Shown here in pieces: positions 17,561-25,499 of a DNA stretch of 64,000 nucleotides. The translations under genes were made by a program, and so were the position numbers. The stretch is from Hydrogenimonas cancrithermarum (lineage in GTDB: Bacteria; Campylobacterota; Campylobacteria; Campylobacterales; Hydrogenimonadaceae), in the NCBI RefSeq assembly GCF_030296055.1, contig NZ_AP027370.1, forward strand, positions 124,001-188,000. The letters are read 5' to 3'. Position 1 is the stretch's first letter; each line of letters opens with the position of its first letter. The notes under the pieces were generated by a model that worked only from the letters and a program-made list of their open reading frames with translations, was not told where the DNA came from and searched no databases.

Positions 17561-19150
17561 ATGCCAAGAACGATCCGTGGCAAATTTACAGTAATGCTTC
17601 TTACGACGCTCATTTCTGGCTCACTGCTTCTTACTGTTTACCTCTTCAATACCTTCAACAAGGTGGTGAGTGAATCGTCCCGCGATGCAATCAATACATT
17701 GAGCGATTCCATTTTTGTCGCGATCCGTACCAGTATGAATTTCGGTGATCCCGCCATCGTCGAAGATACCCTCCATACAGTCAAAAAAATCGAAGGCATC
17801 GAAAATATCCATATCGCGAAATCGAAAGAGGTGATCGAAGCGTTCGGCCTGAAGGCTTCGTTTACCGACGATCCCAATATTCGGAAAGTGTTTGCTTCCA
17901 GAAAAATAGAAGTCCTCGAAGACGATGGAGAATCCGGCCACAGAATGCGGCTTTTGAAACCGCTGCTTGCGACGAAAGAGTGTCTCTCCTGCCATACCAA
18001 TGTGAAGGAGAACGATGCTTTGGGTGTTATGGATCTGGAGGTTTCTCTCGAAAAGAGCGATGCCCAGATTCGTACGATGGAGATCGTCATCGTATCGGCT
18101 TTGATGATCGCTACGGTTGTCGCCATCGCCATGTTTCTTCTCTTTTTCAAGAAAAACGTTTTCAAACCTCTGGATATACTGAAAAAACGTGTAAAGGATA
18201 TCGCAAGTGGCGAAGGCGACCTGACGAAACGCCTCCATTTTGTCAAAAATGATGAAATCGCCGATGTCGGTTACTGGGTCGATGCTTTTATCGAGAAGAT
18301 GCAGAGTGCCATTGCGAACGCGAAAGAGTCGAGTCACACCAATCTGGCCATTGCCAAAGAGCTGCACACGGAATCCGAACGTGTCGATGCCCGTTCACAT
18401 CAGGGCATACACATCGTCGAAAATGCCGTGAAAACCGGTGAAATGATCCAAAAAGATCTCGAAAAAAATATACAGAGTGCACAACAGAGCTCACACGATG
18501 TGAAAGAGGCAAAAACACTCGTCTCGAACATTCAGAACGAAATCACCCATCTACTGAAGCAAATCGAAGTACAGGCGGAATCGGGCATCGAAATGGCCTC
18601 GCGTCTCAGCGAACTGACAAGCAATGCCGATGCGGCCAAAAACGTTCTGCAGTCGATCTCCGAAATCGCCGATCAGACCAACCTTCTCGCACTCAATGCC
18701 GCCATCGAAGCGGCACGTGCAGGAGAACATGGGCGCGGATTCGCCGTCGTCGCGGACGAGGTGAGGAAACTGGCCGAACAGACACAAAAAAGCCTTGGGG
18801 AGATAGATGCAACGATAGGTGTCATCGTTCAAGAGATCGCACACGCGAGTGACGCGATGAATAAAAATGCCAAACAGGTCGAAGCCTTGACCGATGCAGC
18901 CGGCCATACGGATAAAAGCATTCTCGAAGCGGTAAACTTTATGGACAGGGTCGACGATGTCAGCAGAAGCGCACTGGAGACATCGAGAGAACTCGGTACC
19001 AAAGTGAATCTGATACTCGAGGAGATCAAAGAGATCAAAAACTCTTCGGAAGAGAATATCGGGAGTGTCGAAAAGATTCGCCGTCTGAGCGACCGGCTAA
19101 ATCAGCTGGCCGAAGAACTAAACGAAGCGCTCGAGAGATTCAAGACGTAG
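17561..19150 (+). CDS. methyl-accepting chemotaxis protein with a periplasmic haem c motif
   Basis: A 529-residue chemoreceptor: membrane helix 1 (about 9-29), a periplasmic sensor of about 145 residues, helix 2 (about 175-197), a HAMP linker ([16 protein letters not shown]) and a cytoplasmic signalling rod. The hairpin tip carries the MCP-invariant sequence [20 protein letters not shown]. The sensor contains CLSCH (Cys141, Cys144, His145), a c-type haem attachment motif, directly before [14 protein letters not shown]. Haem-bearing MCP sensors are known in Geobacter and relatives. Likely inputs are redox state, oxygen or NO. The start is supported by the ribosome site and promoter position. 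Confidence 0.92.
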   Translation: MPRTIRGKFTVMLLTTLISGSLLLTVYLFNTFNKVVSESSRDAINTLSDSIFVAIRTSMNFGDPAIVEDTLHTVKKIEGIENIHIAKSKEVIEAFGLKASFTDDPNIRKVFASRKIEVLEDDGESGHRMRLLKPLLATKECLSCHTNVKENDALGVMDLEVSLEKSDAQIRTMEIVIVSALMIATVVAIAMFLLFFKKNVFKPLDILKKRVKDIASGEGDLTKRLHFVKNDEIADVGYWVDAFIEKMQSAIANAKESSHTNLAIAKELHTESERVDARSHQGIHIVENAVKTGEMIQKDLEKNIQSAQQSSHDVKEAKTLVSNIQNEITHLLKQIEVQAESGIEMASRLSELTSNADAAKNVLQSISEIADQTNLLALNAAIEAARAGEHGRGFAVVADEVRKLAEQTQKSLGEIDATIGVIVQEIAHASDAMNKNAKQVEALTDAAGHTDKSILEAVNFMDRVDDVSRSALETSRELGTKVNLILEEIKEIKNSSEENIGSVEKIRRLSDRLNQLAEELNEALERFKT

Positions 19151-19316
19151 AAGTACACTTCTGTGCCTTCTCCTTCGCTTTGCGTTCAATTTCCCGAAGC
19201 GCCAGACCACGCATCCATTCGGAAAAATTGACATTCTGTTCCCGACAGAATTCGCCAATCTTTTTCATCTCTTCCATTGTTACCTTTACCTCCAGATCGA
19301 TCGTTTTTTCAGCCAT
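19140..19316 (-). CDS. 58-residue ribbon-helix-helix-like protein
   Basis: A short gene with strong support: AAGGAGG lies five bases before its ATG, and that ATG shares a base with the stop of the upstream ferredoxin gene (TGATG). The product has a beta strand (IDLEVKVT), then two helices separated by a turn ([30 protein letters not shown]), the Arc/MetJ-type RHH pattern. It should be a small DNA-binding regulator or an antitoxin-like protein. The 3' end overlaps the chemoreceptor gene by 11 bases in the opposite direction. It probably regulates, or is regulated with, msrA. Confidence 0.75.
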   Translation of the reverse strand: MAEKTIDLEVKVTMEEMKKIGEFCREQNVNFSEWMRGLALREIERKAKEKAQKCTSTS

Positions 19317-19537
19317 CACAGCCTCCTTTGTTTTACAAGCGACAAAACCATCGCCAATGAATAACCATCGTTTTCATATCCTTCTTCGAGACACGCTTCG
19401 CATTTATCACCCAATGGAATATCGACTTGATCGACCAGTTCCGTGAGCGTTTCGATACTGTTGGTTTTGATCAGTTCCACGATATCTCCTACCGTTTTGT
19501 CGTTACAGTAGCAGATGACTCTATCTCTGTCGATCAT
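19316..19537 (-). CDS. BFD-like [2Fe-2S] ferredoxin domain protein
   Basis: A 73-residue protein with CYC near residue 9 and CEAC about 33 residues later, the four-cysteine spacing of bacterioferritin-associated ferredoxin and related (2Fe-2S)-binding modules; KTVGDIVELIK and ETLTELVDQ are the usual helix segments. Such domains pass electrons or sit in larger oxidoreductases. ATG 19537 forms ATGA with the msrA stop, so it is preferred over GTG 19549. Operon position between MsrA and an RHH protein suggests a role in iron or oxidative stress. Confidence 0.85.
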   Translation of the reverse strand: MIDRDRVICYCNDKTVGDIVELIKTNSIETLTELVDQVDIPLGDKCEACLEEGYENDGYSLAMVLSLVKQRRL

Positions 19538-20148
19538 GGCTTGACCCACTCCTTGAAATGGTGTTTGAATTTTTCCACTTTCGGCGCGACGACCGCCTGG
19601 CAGTAGCCATGGTAGGGGTTGTTCCTGAAGTAATCCTGGTGGTATGCCTCGGCAGGCCAGAACTTTGTCTGTGTAACGATCTCCGTAACGATCGGAGCGG
19701 AAAAATGTTTTTGCACCTCTTGCCTGCTCGCTTCGGCAATTCGCTTCTGTCCGTCATCATGATAGAAAATAGCGGAGCGGTATTGCGTACCAGTATCGGC
19801 TCCCTGTCTGTTCAGCGTCGTCGGATCGTGAATCTTCCAGAAGATATCGAGAAGCTCTCTGTAGCTAACGACATTCGGATCATACGTGATCTGCACGACT
19901 TCCGCATGTCTGGTCGATCCGGAACAGACCGCTTCATAGCTTGGATTGTCGATATGGCCACCGGTATACCCGCTTACTACATCTTCAACACCTTTGACAT
20001 TTTCGAAAACTGCTTCCAGACACCAGAAGCAGCCCCCTCCAAAAGTCGCTTTTTCATAATTTTCAGACATTGTACATTCCTCTTTTGTATAGGCTGGGCT
20101 CCCAAAAAGAGCCATCAAAGTGATGATAACGGCAGTGATATTTTTCAT
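19534..20148 (-). CDS. msrA: peptide-methionine (S)-S-oxide reductase, exported form
   Basis: MsrA repairs methionine S-sulfoxide. The catalytic signature GGGCFWCLEAVF is at about residues 37-48, and the sequence continues in typical MsrA form (GYTGGHIDNPSYEAVCSG, HDPTT, QYRSAIF). The first 25 residues form a good signal peptide (hydrophobic core, cleavage near AYT-KEE), so the product should be periplasmic. A second start at Met27 with GAGGA eight bases upstream could give a cytoplasmic form. TACAAT at 20155-20160 would start transcription almost at the first ATG. Confidence 0.93.
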   Translation of the reverse strand: MKNITAVIITLMALFGSPAYTKEECTMSENYEKATFGGGCFWCLEAVFENVKGVEDVVSGYTGGHIDNPSYEAVCSGSTRHAEVVQITYDPNVVSYRELLDIFWKIHDPTTLNRQGADTGTQYRSAIFYHDDGQKRIAEASRQEVQKHFSAPIVTEIVTQTKFWPAEAYHQDYFRNNPYHGYCQAVVAPKVEKFKHHFKEWVKP

Positions 20149-20212
20149 ACAATGATTGTAGTGATAAAAAGATAAAAGAGATGTTGTCCAAAGATATTAA
20201 AAAAGAACGCAA

Positions 20213-20228
20213 AGGCGCCGAGGCGCCT
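20213..20228 (-). terminator. rho-independent terminator after the sqr unit
   Basis: Perfect seven-base arms AGGCGCC and GGCGCCT separated by two bases (effective loop larger), followed on the reverse strand by TTGCG and a run of T at 20206-20199. It lies 13 bases past the stop of the 55-residue gene. Confidence 0.85.
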
Positions 20229-20240
20229 CTGGTAGATAGG

Positions 20241-20408
20241 TCAGTGGTGAGATTTTAGAATGAGTTTCGTCATTCTTATATTGATAACGATGAAACGTAT
20301 AATCTGCCATAGAACGCAGGTTCTCAGGAACTTTACCAATCCACCTGGAATCATCGTTCCAGACTGCGGGCTATAGGGGTTGATATGTTTTACGTGTTCG
20401 TGTGCCAT
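20241..20408 (-). CDS. 55-residue basic protein cotranscribed with sulfide:quinone reductase
   Basis: A short gene starting at ATG 20408 with AAAGGA five bases upstream, 12 bases after the stop of the sulfide:quinone reductase gene and followed directly by a terminator. The product begins MAHEHVKHINPYSP, has several His residues, and ends in an amphipathic hydrophobic-basic helix (KFLRTCVLWQIIRFIVINIR). It may bind the membrane or the reductase. I do not recognise it. The ribosome site, spacing and terminator make it a real gene rather than a chance frame. Confidence 0.7.
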   Translation of the reverse strand: MAHEHVKHINPYSPQSGTMIPGGLVKFLRTCVLWQIIRFIVINIRMTKLILKSHH

Positions 20409-20420
20409 TTTTATCCTTTC

Positions 20421-21881
20421 TTATTCTGGGATGATTTTCCAGCCCGGCTTGAGCTGTGCTTTCCACATGAATGCGTAGTGGAGGAAATATTTGATCCAGT
20501 GTCCTGCGAGGCCGATCTCTCCCGTTGTATAGTCGAGATCACGTCCTACACCCGGGTATTTCTCATAATCGGGAACGACTGGATAGACCGTCATCGATAC
20601 CGCTTTTCCGTTAAGCATACTGCTTCCTGCAGATGCGACGCACGCTGCACCCATTTCCGCCATACTTGCCGTATGGGTCGGTTCTTTCGCACCACTCAAG
20701 ATCATGTCTTTGAGTGTTTGGGCGACCGCTTTTCCCATCATCGCCGACGGCATACCGGTTCTCGGAGGTGTCGGGTTGATCGGCGTACCGTTTGGATTTT
20801 TCATCGGTTTCGACATCAGGTGAGGGGGTGCGAACGCGATTCCCACGGCGAACATGTTTTTGTAATCCGGATTCTGCAGAGTTTTCGGCCAGTCGCTGGC
20901 TTTCCACTCTTCGTATGGCTTCGGCGTATAATCGGCATCCACCTTCATAAATCCGTTCGGTGCAAATACCTTATCGGTGATGTCGCCACCCTCTTTGTCG
21001 TAGGCTTTGAGGCCGACGCCGCCGAATGGAGGGATGAGCATGGAGAAGTCGAACTCCTGAACGTCCGTATCCCCGTCGAGGGTTTCATAATGGATCTTTC
21101 CCTCTTCGACTTTCGTAACATGTGTGCCGAGTATCCATTCCATATCGTGCTCGGCGAAGAGCGATTCGGCAAACACTTTGCTCGATGCGATGTAACCGCC
21201 ACGCCTGATATGCATCCCGCCCATTCCAAAGTCACCAAGGAAGGATTCGTTGGTGAGCCAGATCAATTCCGCTTTGTCGCGTACACCAGCTGCGCGCAGT
21301 TCGTAATCGATGTTGAAGATATATTCGAACGCCGCACCCTGGCATGTACACATGCCATGCCCCGTACCGATAACGAGTGTCTGTTTCTCTCCGGCTTTCA
21401 TCTTCGCGATACACTTTTGAAGCTCTTCATTCGCATGAATGGCATGGTCGGCCGTACATACTGAAACCGTGTGTCCGCCGTGCGGCCCCAGTCCTTCCGT
21501 AGCACCGAAATTGAGTTTCGGGCCTGTCGCATTGATAAGGTAATCGTAGGTTATCTCTTCCTTCTCTCCCTCTTTATCCTGTCCCGTATATTCTATCGTG
21601 ACATAAGGAGATTCACTCTCCTTGCTGCCTTCCGGATGAATGGAAAGGGCTTTGGCCTGTCGATAGTCGATACCGGCTTTTTTGTAAACCGGCCCAAGAT
21701 CGAAAACAACATCGTCTTTTTTCATTTTACCGACACCCACCCATATATTGGATGGAATCCAGTTCCATTTACTGTTTGGTGTAACGACGACCACTTCATG
21801 ATTGCTTCCTAGCCAATCTTTCAGAAATGTAGCCGCAGTATGTCCGGATACACCGCCGCCTAAAACAACTACTCTTGCCAT
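20421..21881 (-). CDS. sulfide:quinone oxidoreductase family flavoprotein
   Basis: A 486-residue FAD enzyme. Rossmann motif GGGVSGHTAA sits at residues 8-17, and YLINATGPK and a GVGLKAYDKEGG / MFAVGIAFAPP region match SQR/FCSD flavoproteins. Candidate redox cysteines are Cys142, Cys157, Cys178 and Cys180 (MCTC) and one in MGAACVASAG near residue 405. SQR oxidises sulfide to polysulfide and reduces quinone at the membrane; the C-terminal amphipathic region (HWIKYFLHYAFMWKAQLK) would be the membrane anchor. I cannot fix the SQR type. AAGGAG precedes ATG 21881. Confidence 0.85.
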   Translation of the reverse strand: MARVVVLGGGVSGHTAATFLKDWLGSNHEVVVVTPNSKWNWIPSNIWVGVGKMKKDDVVFDLGPVYKKAGIDYRQAKALSIHPEGSKESESPYVTIEYTGQDKEGEKEEITYDYLINATGPKLNFGATEGLGPHGGHTVSVCTADHAIHANEELQKCIAKMKAGEKQTLVIGTGHGMCTCQGAAFEYIFNIDYELRAAGVRDKAELIWLTNESFLGDFGMGGMHIRRGGYIASSKVFAESLFAEHDMEWILGTHVTKVEEGKIHYETLDGDTDVQEFDFSMLIPPFGGVGLKAYDKEGGDITDKVFAPNGFMKVDADYTPKPYEEWKASDWPKTLQNPDYKNMFAVGIAFAPPHLMSKPMKNPNGTPINPTPPRTGMPSAMMGKAVAQTLKDMILSGAKEPTHTASMAEMGAACVASAGSSMLNGKAVSMTVYPVVPDYEKYPGVGRDLDYTTGEIGLAGHWIKYFLHYAFMWKAQLKPGWKIIPE

Positions 21882-22048
21882 ATTTTGTCTCCTTAAAACT
21901 GGTAGTTCATTTGATTATAATCCTTACTAATTAAATGATAACTTAAAAGCTGAAAAAAGACTCAATTTTACTTCTTAAAATGGTTTTTTTTAATAAATAA
22001 TATAAATTACTGAATAGAAACTGCAAGTAAATTGATAAAGTTGATTAA

Positions 22049-22231
22049 AAAAAGATAGAACACACAACGGAAGCAATATCTTTGGAATTGGAATATGAAG
22101 AAAATCGTTGGAGTACAACGCTATATAGGGTATTCGGAAAGTTTCCGGAAGAGTATTTTGCAATAGTAACAATATATCAGCCGAAAGGAATAATTGAAAT
22201 TGAAATAGGAGATTGTAAGATTGAACTATAA
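22049..22231 (+). pseudogene. remnant reading frame in AT-rich DNA
   Basis: An open stretch of 60 codons ends at TAA 22229-22231 and has no ATG start. The conceptual sequence is protein-like (SLELEYEENRWSTTLYRVFG, then KGIIEIEIGDCKIEL) with beta-strand periodicity. It resembles small immunity-type or toxin-associated proteins in character only. A second open stretch follows in another frame, which suggests one gene broken by frameshifts. Confidence 0.3.
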
Positions 22232-22284
22232 TTTTGTGGTTAAATGGTTGGCGTTTTAAAAAAGTCTGAATTAATGGTTCATAA

Positions 22285-22437
22285 AGGATTGGTTGCGGTC
22301 AACATAAGAAAAAATGCATTGATTTAAATGAACTTAAAGAATTCTTAGAAGTTACTTTTAATCAAGATATTGACTTTAGTGATTTTGACGCTATCTTCCA
22401 AGACACCTCTGAACAAATAGTACCAATTCCAGATTAA
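22285..22437 (+). pseudogene. second remnant frame, possibly the end of the same broken gene
   Basis: Fifty open codons with no start, ending at TAA 22435-22437. The acidic tail (NELKEFLEVTFNQDIDFSDF) reads as real protein sequence. It is in a different frame from the remnant ending at 22231, 53 bases upstream, so together they may be the two halves of one frameshifted gene. Chance cannot be excluded in AT-rich DNA. Confidence 0.25.
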
Positions 22438-22652
22438 GAGAAGGCTCTTTTTTAAGAGCTTTTCCTTTCATTAAACTAATCACCATAAATTTATTTTTAA
22501 GACATTTATTAAAAAAGGAACTAAGAACAGTTTCAATTTAGAGGGAAAAATATATTATTTTTAACTATAAACTATGTAGATTTTCCTTACTATATTTAAA
22601 ATAAAAATATTATAAAATGAATGGGCAAGAAAAAGGGTTTATGCCCTCTTTC

Positions 22653-23123
22653 TTATATCTTCCAAAGAAACATACCAGGAATACTAGACTTGAAGTAAGA
22701 AACCTTCAAATTTAAAGCACCATTTTTAATAATAGCGTCTCGTCCGGAACCCTGAATTGCTTTAGGATTATAGTTTTTTGTTTTATAAAGGGACAAATAT
22801 TTTTTCATGCTTCTACTATCATTGATAGGGAACCCCGAAAGGTTATTTGTTCCTTCATTCACAATAGCCATATATTTATAACCATTTGCTTTTCCATATC
22901 TCTTTGCAAAATCAATTGCCCTCATTGCAACAGAAACTCGCTCAGAAGGTTTCCATTTATGCAATTCAGAAGTCCTAATATTGTAAACTCTGTTTCCTTT
23001 ATCAATAACCTTAAATTCACTTCCAAGATTAGAAGGAACTTTTACTCTTGTACCTGAAGCAGCACAACCTATAAAACTAATTGCAGCAAATGCAACCATT
23101 ACCAACATAGTAATTTTTTTCAT
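22653..23123 (-). CDS. small lipoprotein of unknown function
   Basis: A 156-residue protein with a lipoprotein signal (hydrophobic stretch ending in FIGC, lipid-modified Cys20). The mature part has a KPSERVSVAMRAIDFAKRYG stretch followed by GYKYMAIVNEG, resembling the helix-strand pattern of small periplasmic domains that combine with surface or secretion systems, but I cannot name it. Codon use is AT-rich, unlike the flanking chromosome. It is 15 bases downstream of the next exported protein, likely one operon. Acquired by transfer is likely. Confidence 0.75.
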   Translation of the reverse strand: MKKITMLVMVAFAAISFIGCAASGTRVKVPSNLGSEFKVIDKGNRVYNIRTSELHKWKPSERVSVAMRAIDFAKRYGKANGYKYMAIVNEGTNNLSGFPINDSRSMKKYLSLYKTKNYNPKAIQGSGRDAIIKNGALNLKVSYFKSSIPGMFLWKI

Positions 23124-23138
23124 TTTTATATCTCCTTT

Positions 23139-23609
23139 TTATTTATTTCTCAAAATTGAATGGATTTGCTCAGCAGAAAGACTAGGGTGCTTATCTCCAA
23201 CAAAGAATACAGCCCTCAAAGCTTTTCTTCCTTCTCCAAGATCAACACTCTTAACAAGAATATACTCTTGATCTGCATACATATCCATTACAATAGGATC
23301 AAGCAAAGCAATACCGATACCGATAGCTGCACCTGCACCTACGTACTTAAGTCCCTCACCATAGAATCCTCTGGCAAGTGCTTGAGCACCTGTACTCATT
23401 CCATTAATTGCACCAATTGTTCCATGTTCCGCAATATTTTTTGCGATCTCAGTTTGAGCTTCAGAATAGTCAGCAAGTGTTCCAAAGAAAATCTCTTTTT
23501 CTGAACCTTCAGTATAAGGAATACTCTTTGTTACAAATACCGTATAGTCAGCCATAAGTGCAGTAACAGACAGAATCATTGATACCGTTAGTATTTTTAA
23601 TGTGTTCAT
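23139..23609 (-). CDS. exported protein with a Gly/Ala-rich hydrophobic segment, unknown
   Basis: A 156-residue product with a signal peptide (cleavage probably after ALMA near residue 20). A glycine- and alanine-rich segment from about residue 70 to 103 (INGMSTGAQALARGFYGEGL, then VGAGAAIGIGIALLDPIV) looks able to insert in a membrane, reminiscent of glycine-zipper proteins. The end (AVFFVGDKHPSLSAEQIHSI) is soluble-like. It is the first gene of a two-gene AT-rich operon with the lipoprotein. GGAGAA precedes its ATG. No family recognised. Confidence 0.75.
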   Translation of the reverse strand: MNTLKILTVSMILSVTALMADYTVFVTKSIPYTEGSEKEIFFGTLADYSEAQTEIAKNIAEHGTIGAINGMSTGAQALARGFYGEGLKYVGAGAAIGIGIALLDPIVMDMYADQEYILVKSVDLGEGRKALRAVFFVGDKHPSLSAEQIHSILRNK

Positions 23610-24198
23610 TTTTGTTCTCCTTTTTTGATTTTTATTTGTTTGAACAACATATTGTTGAAGAATGAAATTTTATCTTTTATAAACATAAAATTTCCTTATT
23701 TTTATTGTTTTTTTTAGATATTTTAAATACAAAAAGTATTAATATAAAAATCATAAAACAATTAAACTTCAGTATAGATGATTAGTTCAAATCCAAGAAA
23801 CAATAACGACGGTTTTTTTGGTGTCAGGACCTTGTTATTACAGATCTGACCCCAAATTTGAAGCTATTGCTCTTGTCATTTCTTCGAACGAAAACCATGC
23901 CAAAAATTTTGATTATTTTGCTTTATACAAAGAGGAATTTTATTATCCCATTTTTCACCGAAAAGTACTTGAGGACACTTAGAACCGTAGGATTCAAGCA
24001 AATCATATAGAAGATTTTTATATCGTCTTTGTGCTTTTTATATCGCCCAATTAAGTTTAAAGTGCAACAAAATCAAAGGAGAATAACTGACGATCGATCG
24101 AGACATCGATTTAACGTATGATCCATATACCCAGGGTACACAAAGAAAAACTTAAGTTTTTTAAAGTGCTTTGAAGTTCGAATTTTAGGGGGTTTAAT
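23610..24198. other. AT-rich intergenic stretch before the tRNA pair
   Basis: This 590-base gap holds the promoter of the two exported-protein genes (reverse strand, T-rich), an odd GTGTCAGGACC...GATCTGACCCC segment at 23821-23854 and one decayed frame (23848-23982). Nothing else convincing was found. It ends at the tRNA-fMet gene, a typical spot for integration of foreign DNA, though I could not find duplicated tRNA ends marking an attachment site. Confidence 0.5.
23848..23982 (+). pseudogene. remnant frame, weakly Uma2-endonuclease-like
   Basis: Forty-four open codons without a start end at TAG 23980-23982. The conceptual sequence (FEAIALVISSNENHAKNFDY, then YKEEFYYPIFHRKVLEDT) has the hydrophobic-strand, SxxN/D, LYKE, aromatic-strand order of Uma2-type endonuclease cores, but it is far too short. 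It begins right at the GATCTGACCCC motif. I regard it as debris, not an active gene. Confidence 0.25.
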
Positions 24199-24275
<77 letters not shown>

Positions 24276-24286
24276 ACAGAAGAAAG

Positions 24287-24361
24287 TGGATGGGGTGGAG
24301 GGATTCGAACCCCCGAATGACTGGACCAAAACCAGTTGCCTTACCACTTGGCGACACCCCA
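24287..24361 (-). tRNA. tRNA-Gln (anticodon TTG)
   Basis: Acceptor stem TGGGGTG/CACCCCA, anticodon stem ACTGG/CCAGT around the loop TTTTGGT (anticodon TTG, codon CAA), T-arm GGTTCGAATCC and encoded CCA. It lies 11 bases upstream of tRNA-fMet on the same strand and is probably cotranscribed with it. Confidence 0.95.
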
Positions 24362-24435
24362 TTCAAGGAGAGGCTATTGCCTGTTTGTGGGCAGAATTAT
24401 AATGCAAAAACGCACCGTTGTCAAGAGTTTTTCGC

Positions 24436-24441
24436 TATAAT
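24436..24441 (+). promoter_or_regulatory. -10 box of the ribBA-like gene
   Basis: TATAAT 32 bases before the ATG predicts transcription from near 24448, with a leader of about 25 bases containing AGAGGA. There is no room for an FMN riboswitch. Confidence 0.5.
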
Positions 24442-24473
24442 TTTTCAAAATTTAAAAAAGAGGACGACAAGCG

Positions 24474-25499
24474 ATGCCGATTCAACGTGTTCAACGGGCA
24501 ATAGAAGATATCAAACATGGGAAAATGGTCGTAATGATAGACGATGAAGACCGGGAAAACGAAGGCGATCTGGTCTATGCCGCGACATTTTCGACACCGG
24601 AGAAAGTCAACTTTATGGCGACGGAAGCAAAGGGGCTCATCTGCGTCGCTATCTCGAAAGAGATCGCCGATAGGCTTCATCTTCAACCGATGGTACAGCA
24701 CAACGACTCTCAGCATGAGACGGCATTTACCGTTTCTGTCGATGCGAAAGACGCCACGACAGGTATTTCCGCCTTTGAGAGAGACATGACCATCAAACTC
24801 CTGGCAAGTCCCATCAGTACACCCCAGGATCTGGTTCGCCCAGGACACATCTTTCCTCTCATAGCGAAAGAGGGCGGTGTTCTCGTACGCACCGGACATA
24901 CGGAAGGTTCCGTCGATATCTGCAAACTGGCCGGCGTGGCTCCGAGTGCGGTCATCTGTGAAATCATGCGTGAAGATGGACAGATGGCACGACGGGACGA
25001 CCTGGAGCTTTTCGCGAAAAAGCACGATCTCAATATCGTCTATATCTCCGATATCGTGGAATACCGCCTTCGCAATGAAAGGCTGGTTCACCTCGCCGAG
25101 GAGGAGGAGATCGAATTTTTCGATACGAAAGTCGAGAAGAAACTCTTTATCGATCACCAGGGGAAGAGACATTACGCCATAGTCTTTTACAGACTTCATG
25201 AAACGGAAAATGTAAAATTCCATAATATAGGCAGGGATGTCGATCTTCTTTTAAATCAACACCGTTACGGCCAGCTCATAAAATCGATCGATTATCTCAA
25301 ACACAATGGAGGTGTCATCGTTTTTCTCGATGCTGAAGATGCCACGGGTGGCGATACGATGAAAGAGTATGGTATCGGTGCTCAAATCCTCTCCGAACTT
25401 GGCATCAAAAATATCAAACTGCTCGTTTCGAGCAAAGGCAAGGAGTTCGTCGGGCTCGGAGGTTTCGGTCTCGATATCGTCGAGGAGATCGAAATCTGA
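24474..25499 (+). CDS. ribBA: 3,4-dihydroxy-2-butanone 4-phosphate synthase with a degenerate GTP cyclohydrolase II-like domain
   Basis: Residues 1-200 are a complete RibB domain that makes the riboflavin precursor DHBP from ribulose 5-phosphate, with acidic motif DDEDRENEGDL (23-33) and RTGHTEGSVD (about 139-148). Residues 205-341 keep the outline of RibA (GRDVDLLLNQHRYGQ, EYGIGAQILSELGI) but lack the three zinc cysteines of active GTP cyclohydrolase II, so that half is probably inactive. The same state is reported for Helicobacter-type RibBA, where a separate RibA does the second reaction. The stop overlaps the next ATG by one base. Confidence 0.92.
   Translation: MPIQRVQRAIEDIKHGKMVVMIDDEDRENEGDLVYAATFSTPEKVNFMATEAKGLICVAISKEIADRLHLQPMVQHNDSQHETAFTVSVDAKDATTGISAFERDMTIKLLASPISTPQDLVRPGHIFPLIAKEGGVLVRTGHTEGSVDICKLAGVAPSAVICEIMREDGQMARRDDLELFAKKHDLNIVYISDIVEYRLRNERLVHLAEEEEIEFFDTKVEKKLFIDHQGKRHYAIVFYRLHETENVKFHNIGRDVDLLLNQHRYGQLIKSIDYLKHNGGVIVFLDAEDATGGDTMKEYGIGAQILSELGIKNIKLLVSSKGKEFVGLGGFGLDIVEEIEI

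Larger units (their letters stand above)
21882..22652. other. AT-rich intergenic stretch with decayed coding frames
   Basis: This 770-base gap starts with the sqr promoter region: on the reverse strand TATAAT is seen around 21919-21914. The rest is strikingly AT-rich compared with its surroundings. Two open frames without proper starts (described separately at 22049 and 22285) and several A/T runs are all I can see. No tRNA, transposase or CRISPR was found. It looks like acquired, decaying DNA. Confidence 0.5.

Noticed and set aside
21909-21924. FNR box at the sqr promoter (TTGATTATAATCC)
   Set aside because: Only eight of ten consensus bases match, and the sequence is explained by the overlapping -10 hexamer.
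23610-24198. tRNA-linked attachment site or structured RNA
   Set aside because: No repeat of the tRNA 3' end was found by eye, and no stable conserved fold such as tmRNA, 6S or SRP RNA is apparent.
24400-24473. FMN riboswitch before the riboflavin gene
   Set aside because: The predicted leader is only about 25 bases, too short for the aptamer, and no conserved FMN element is visible.
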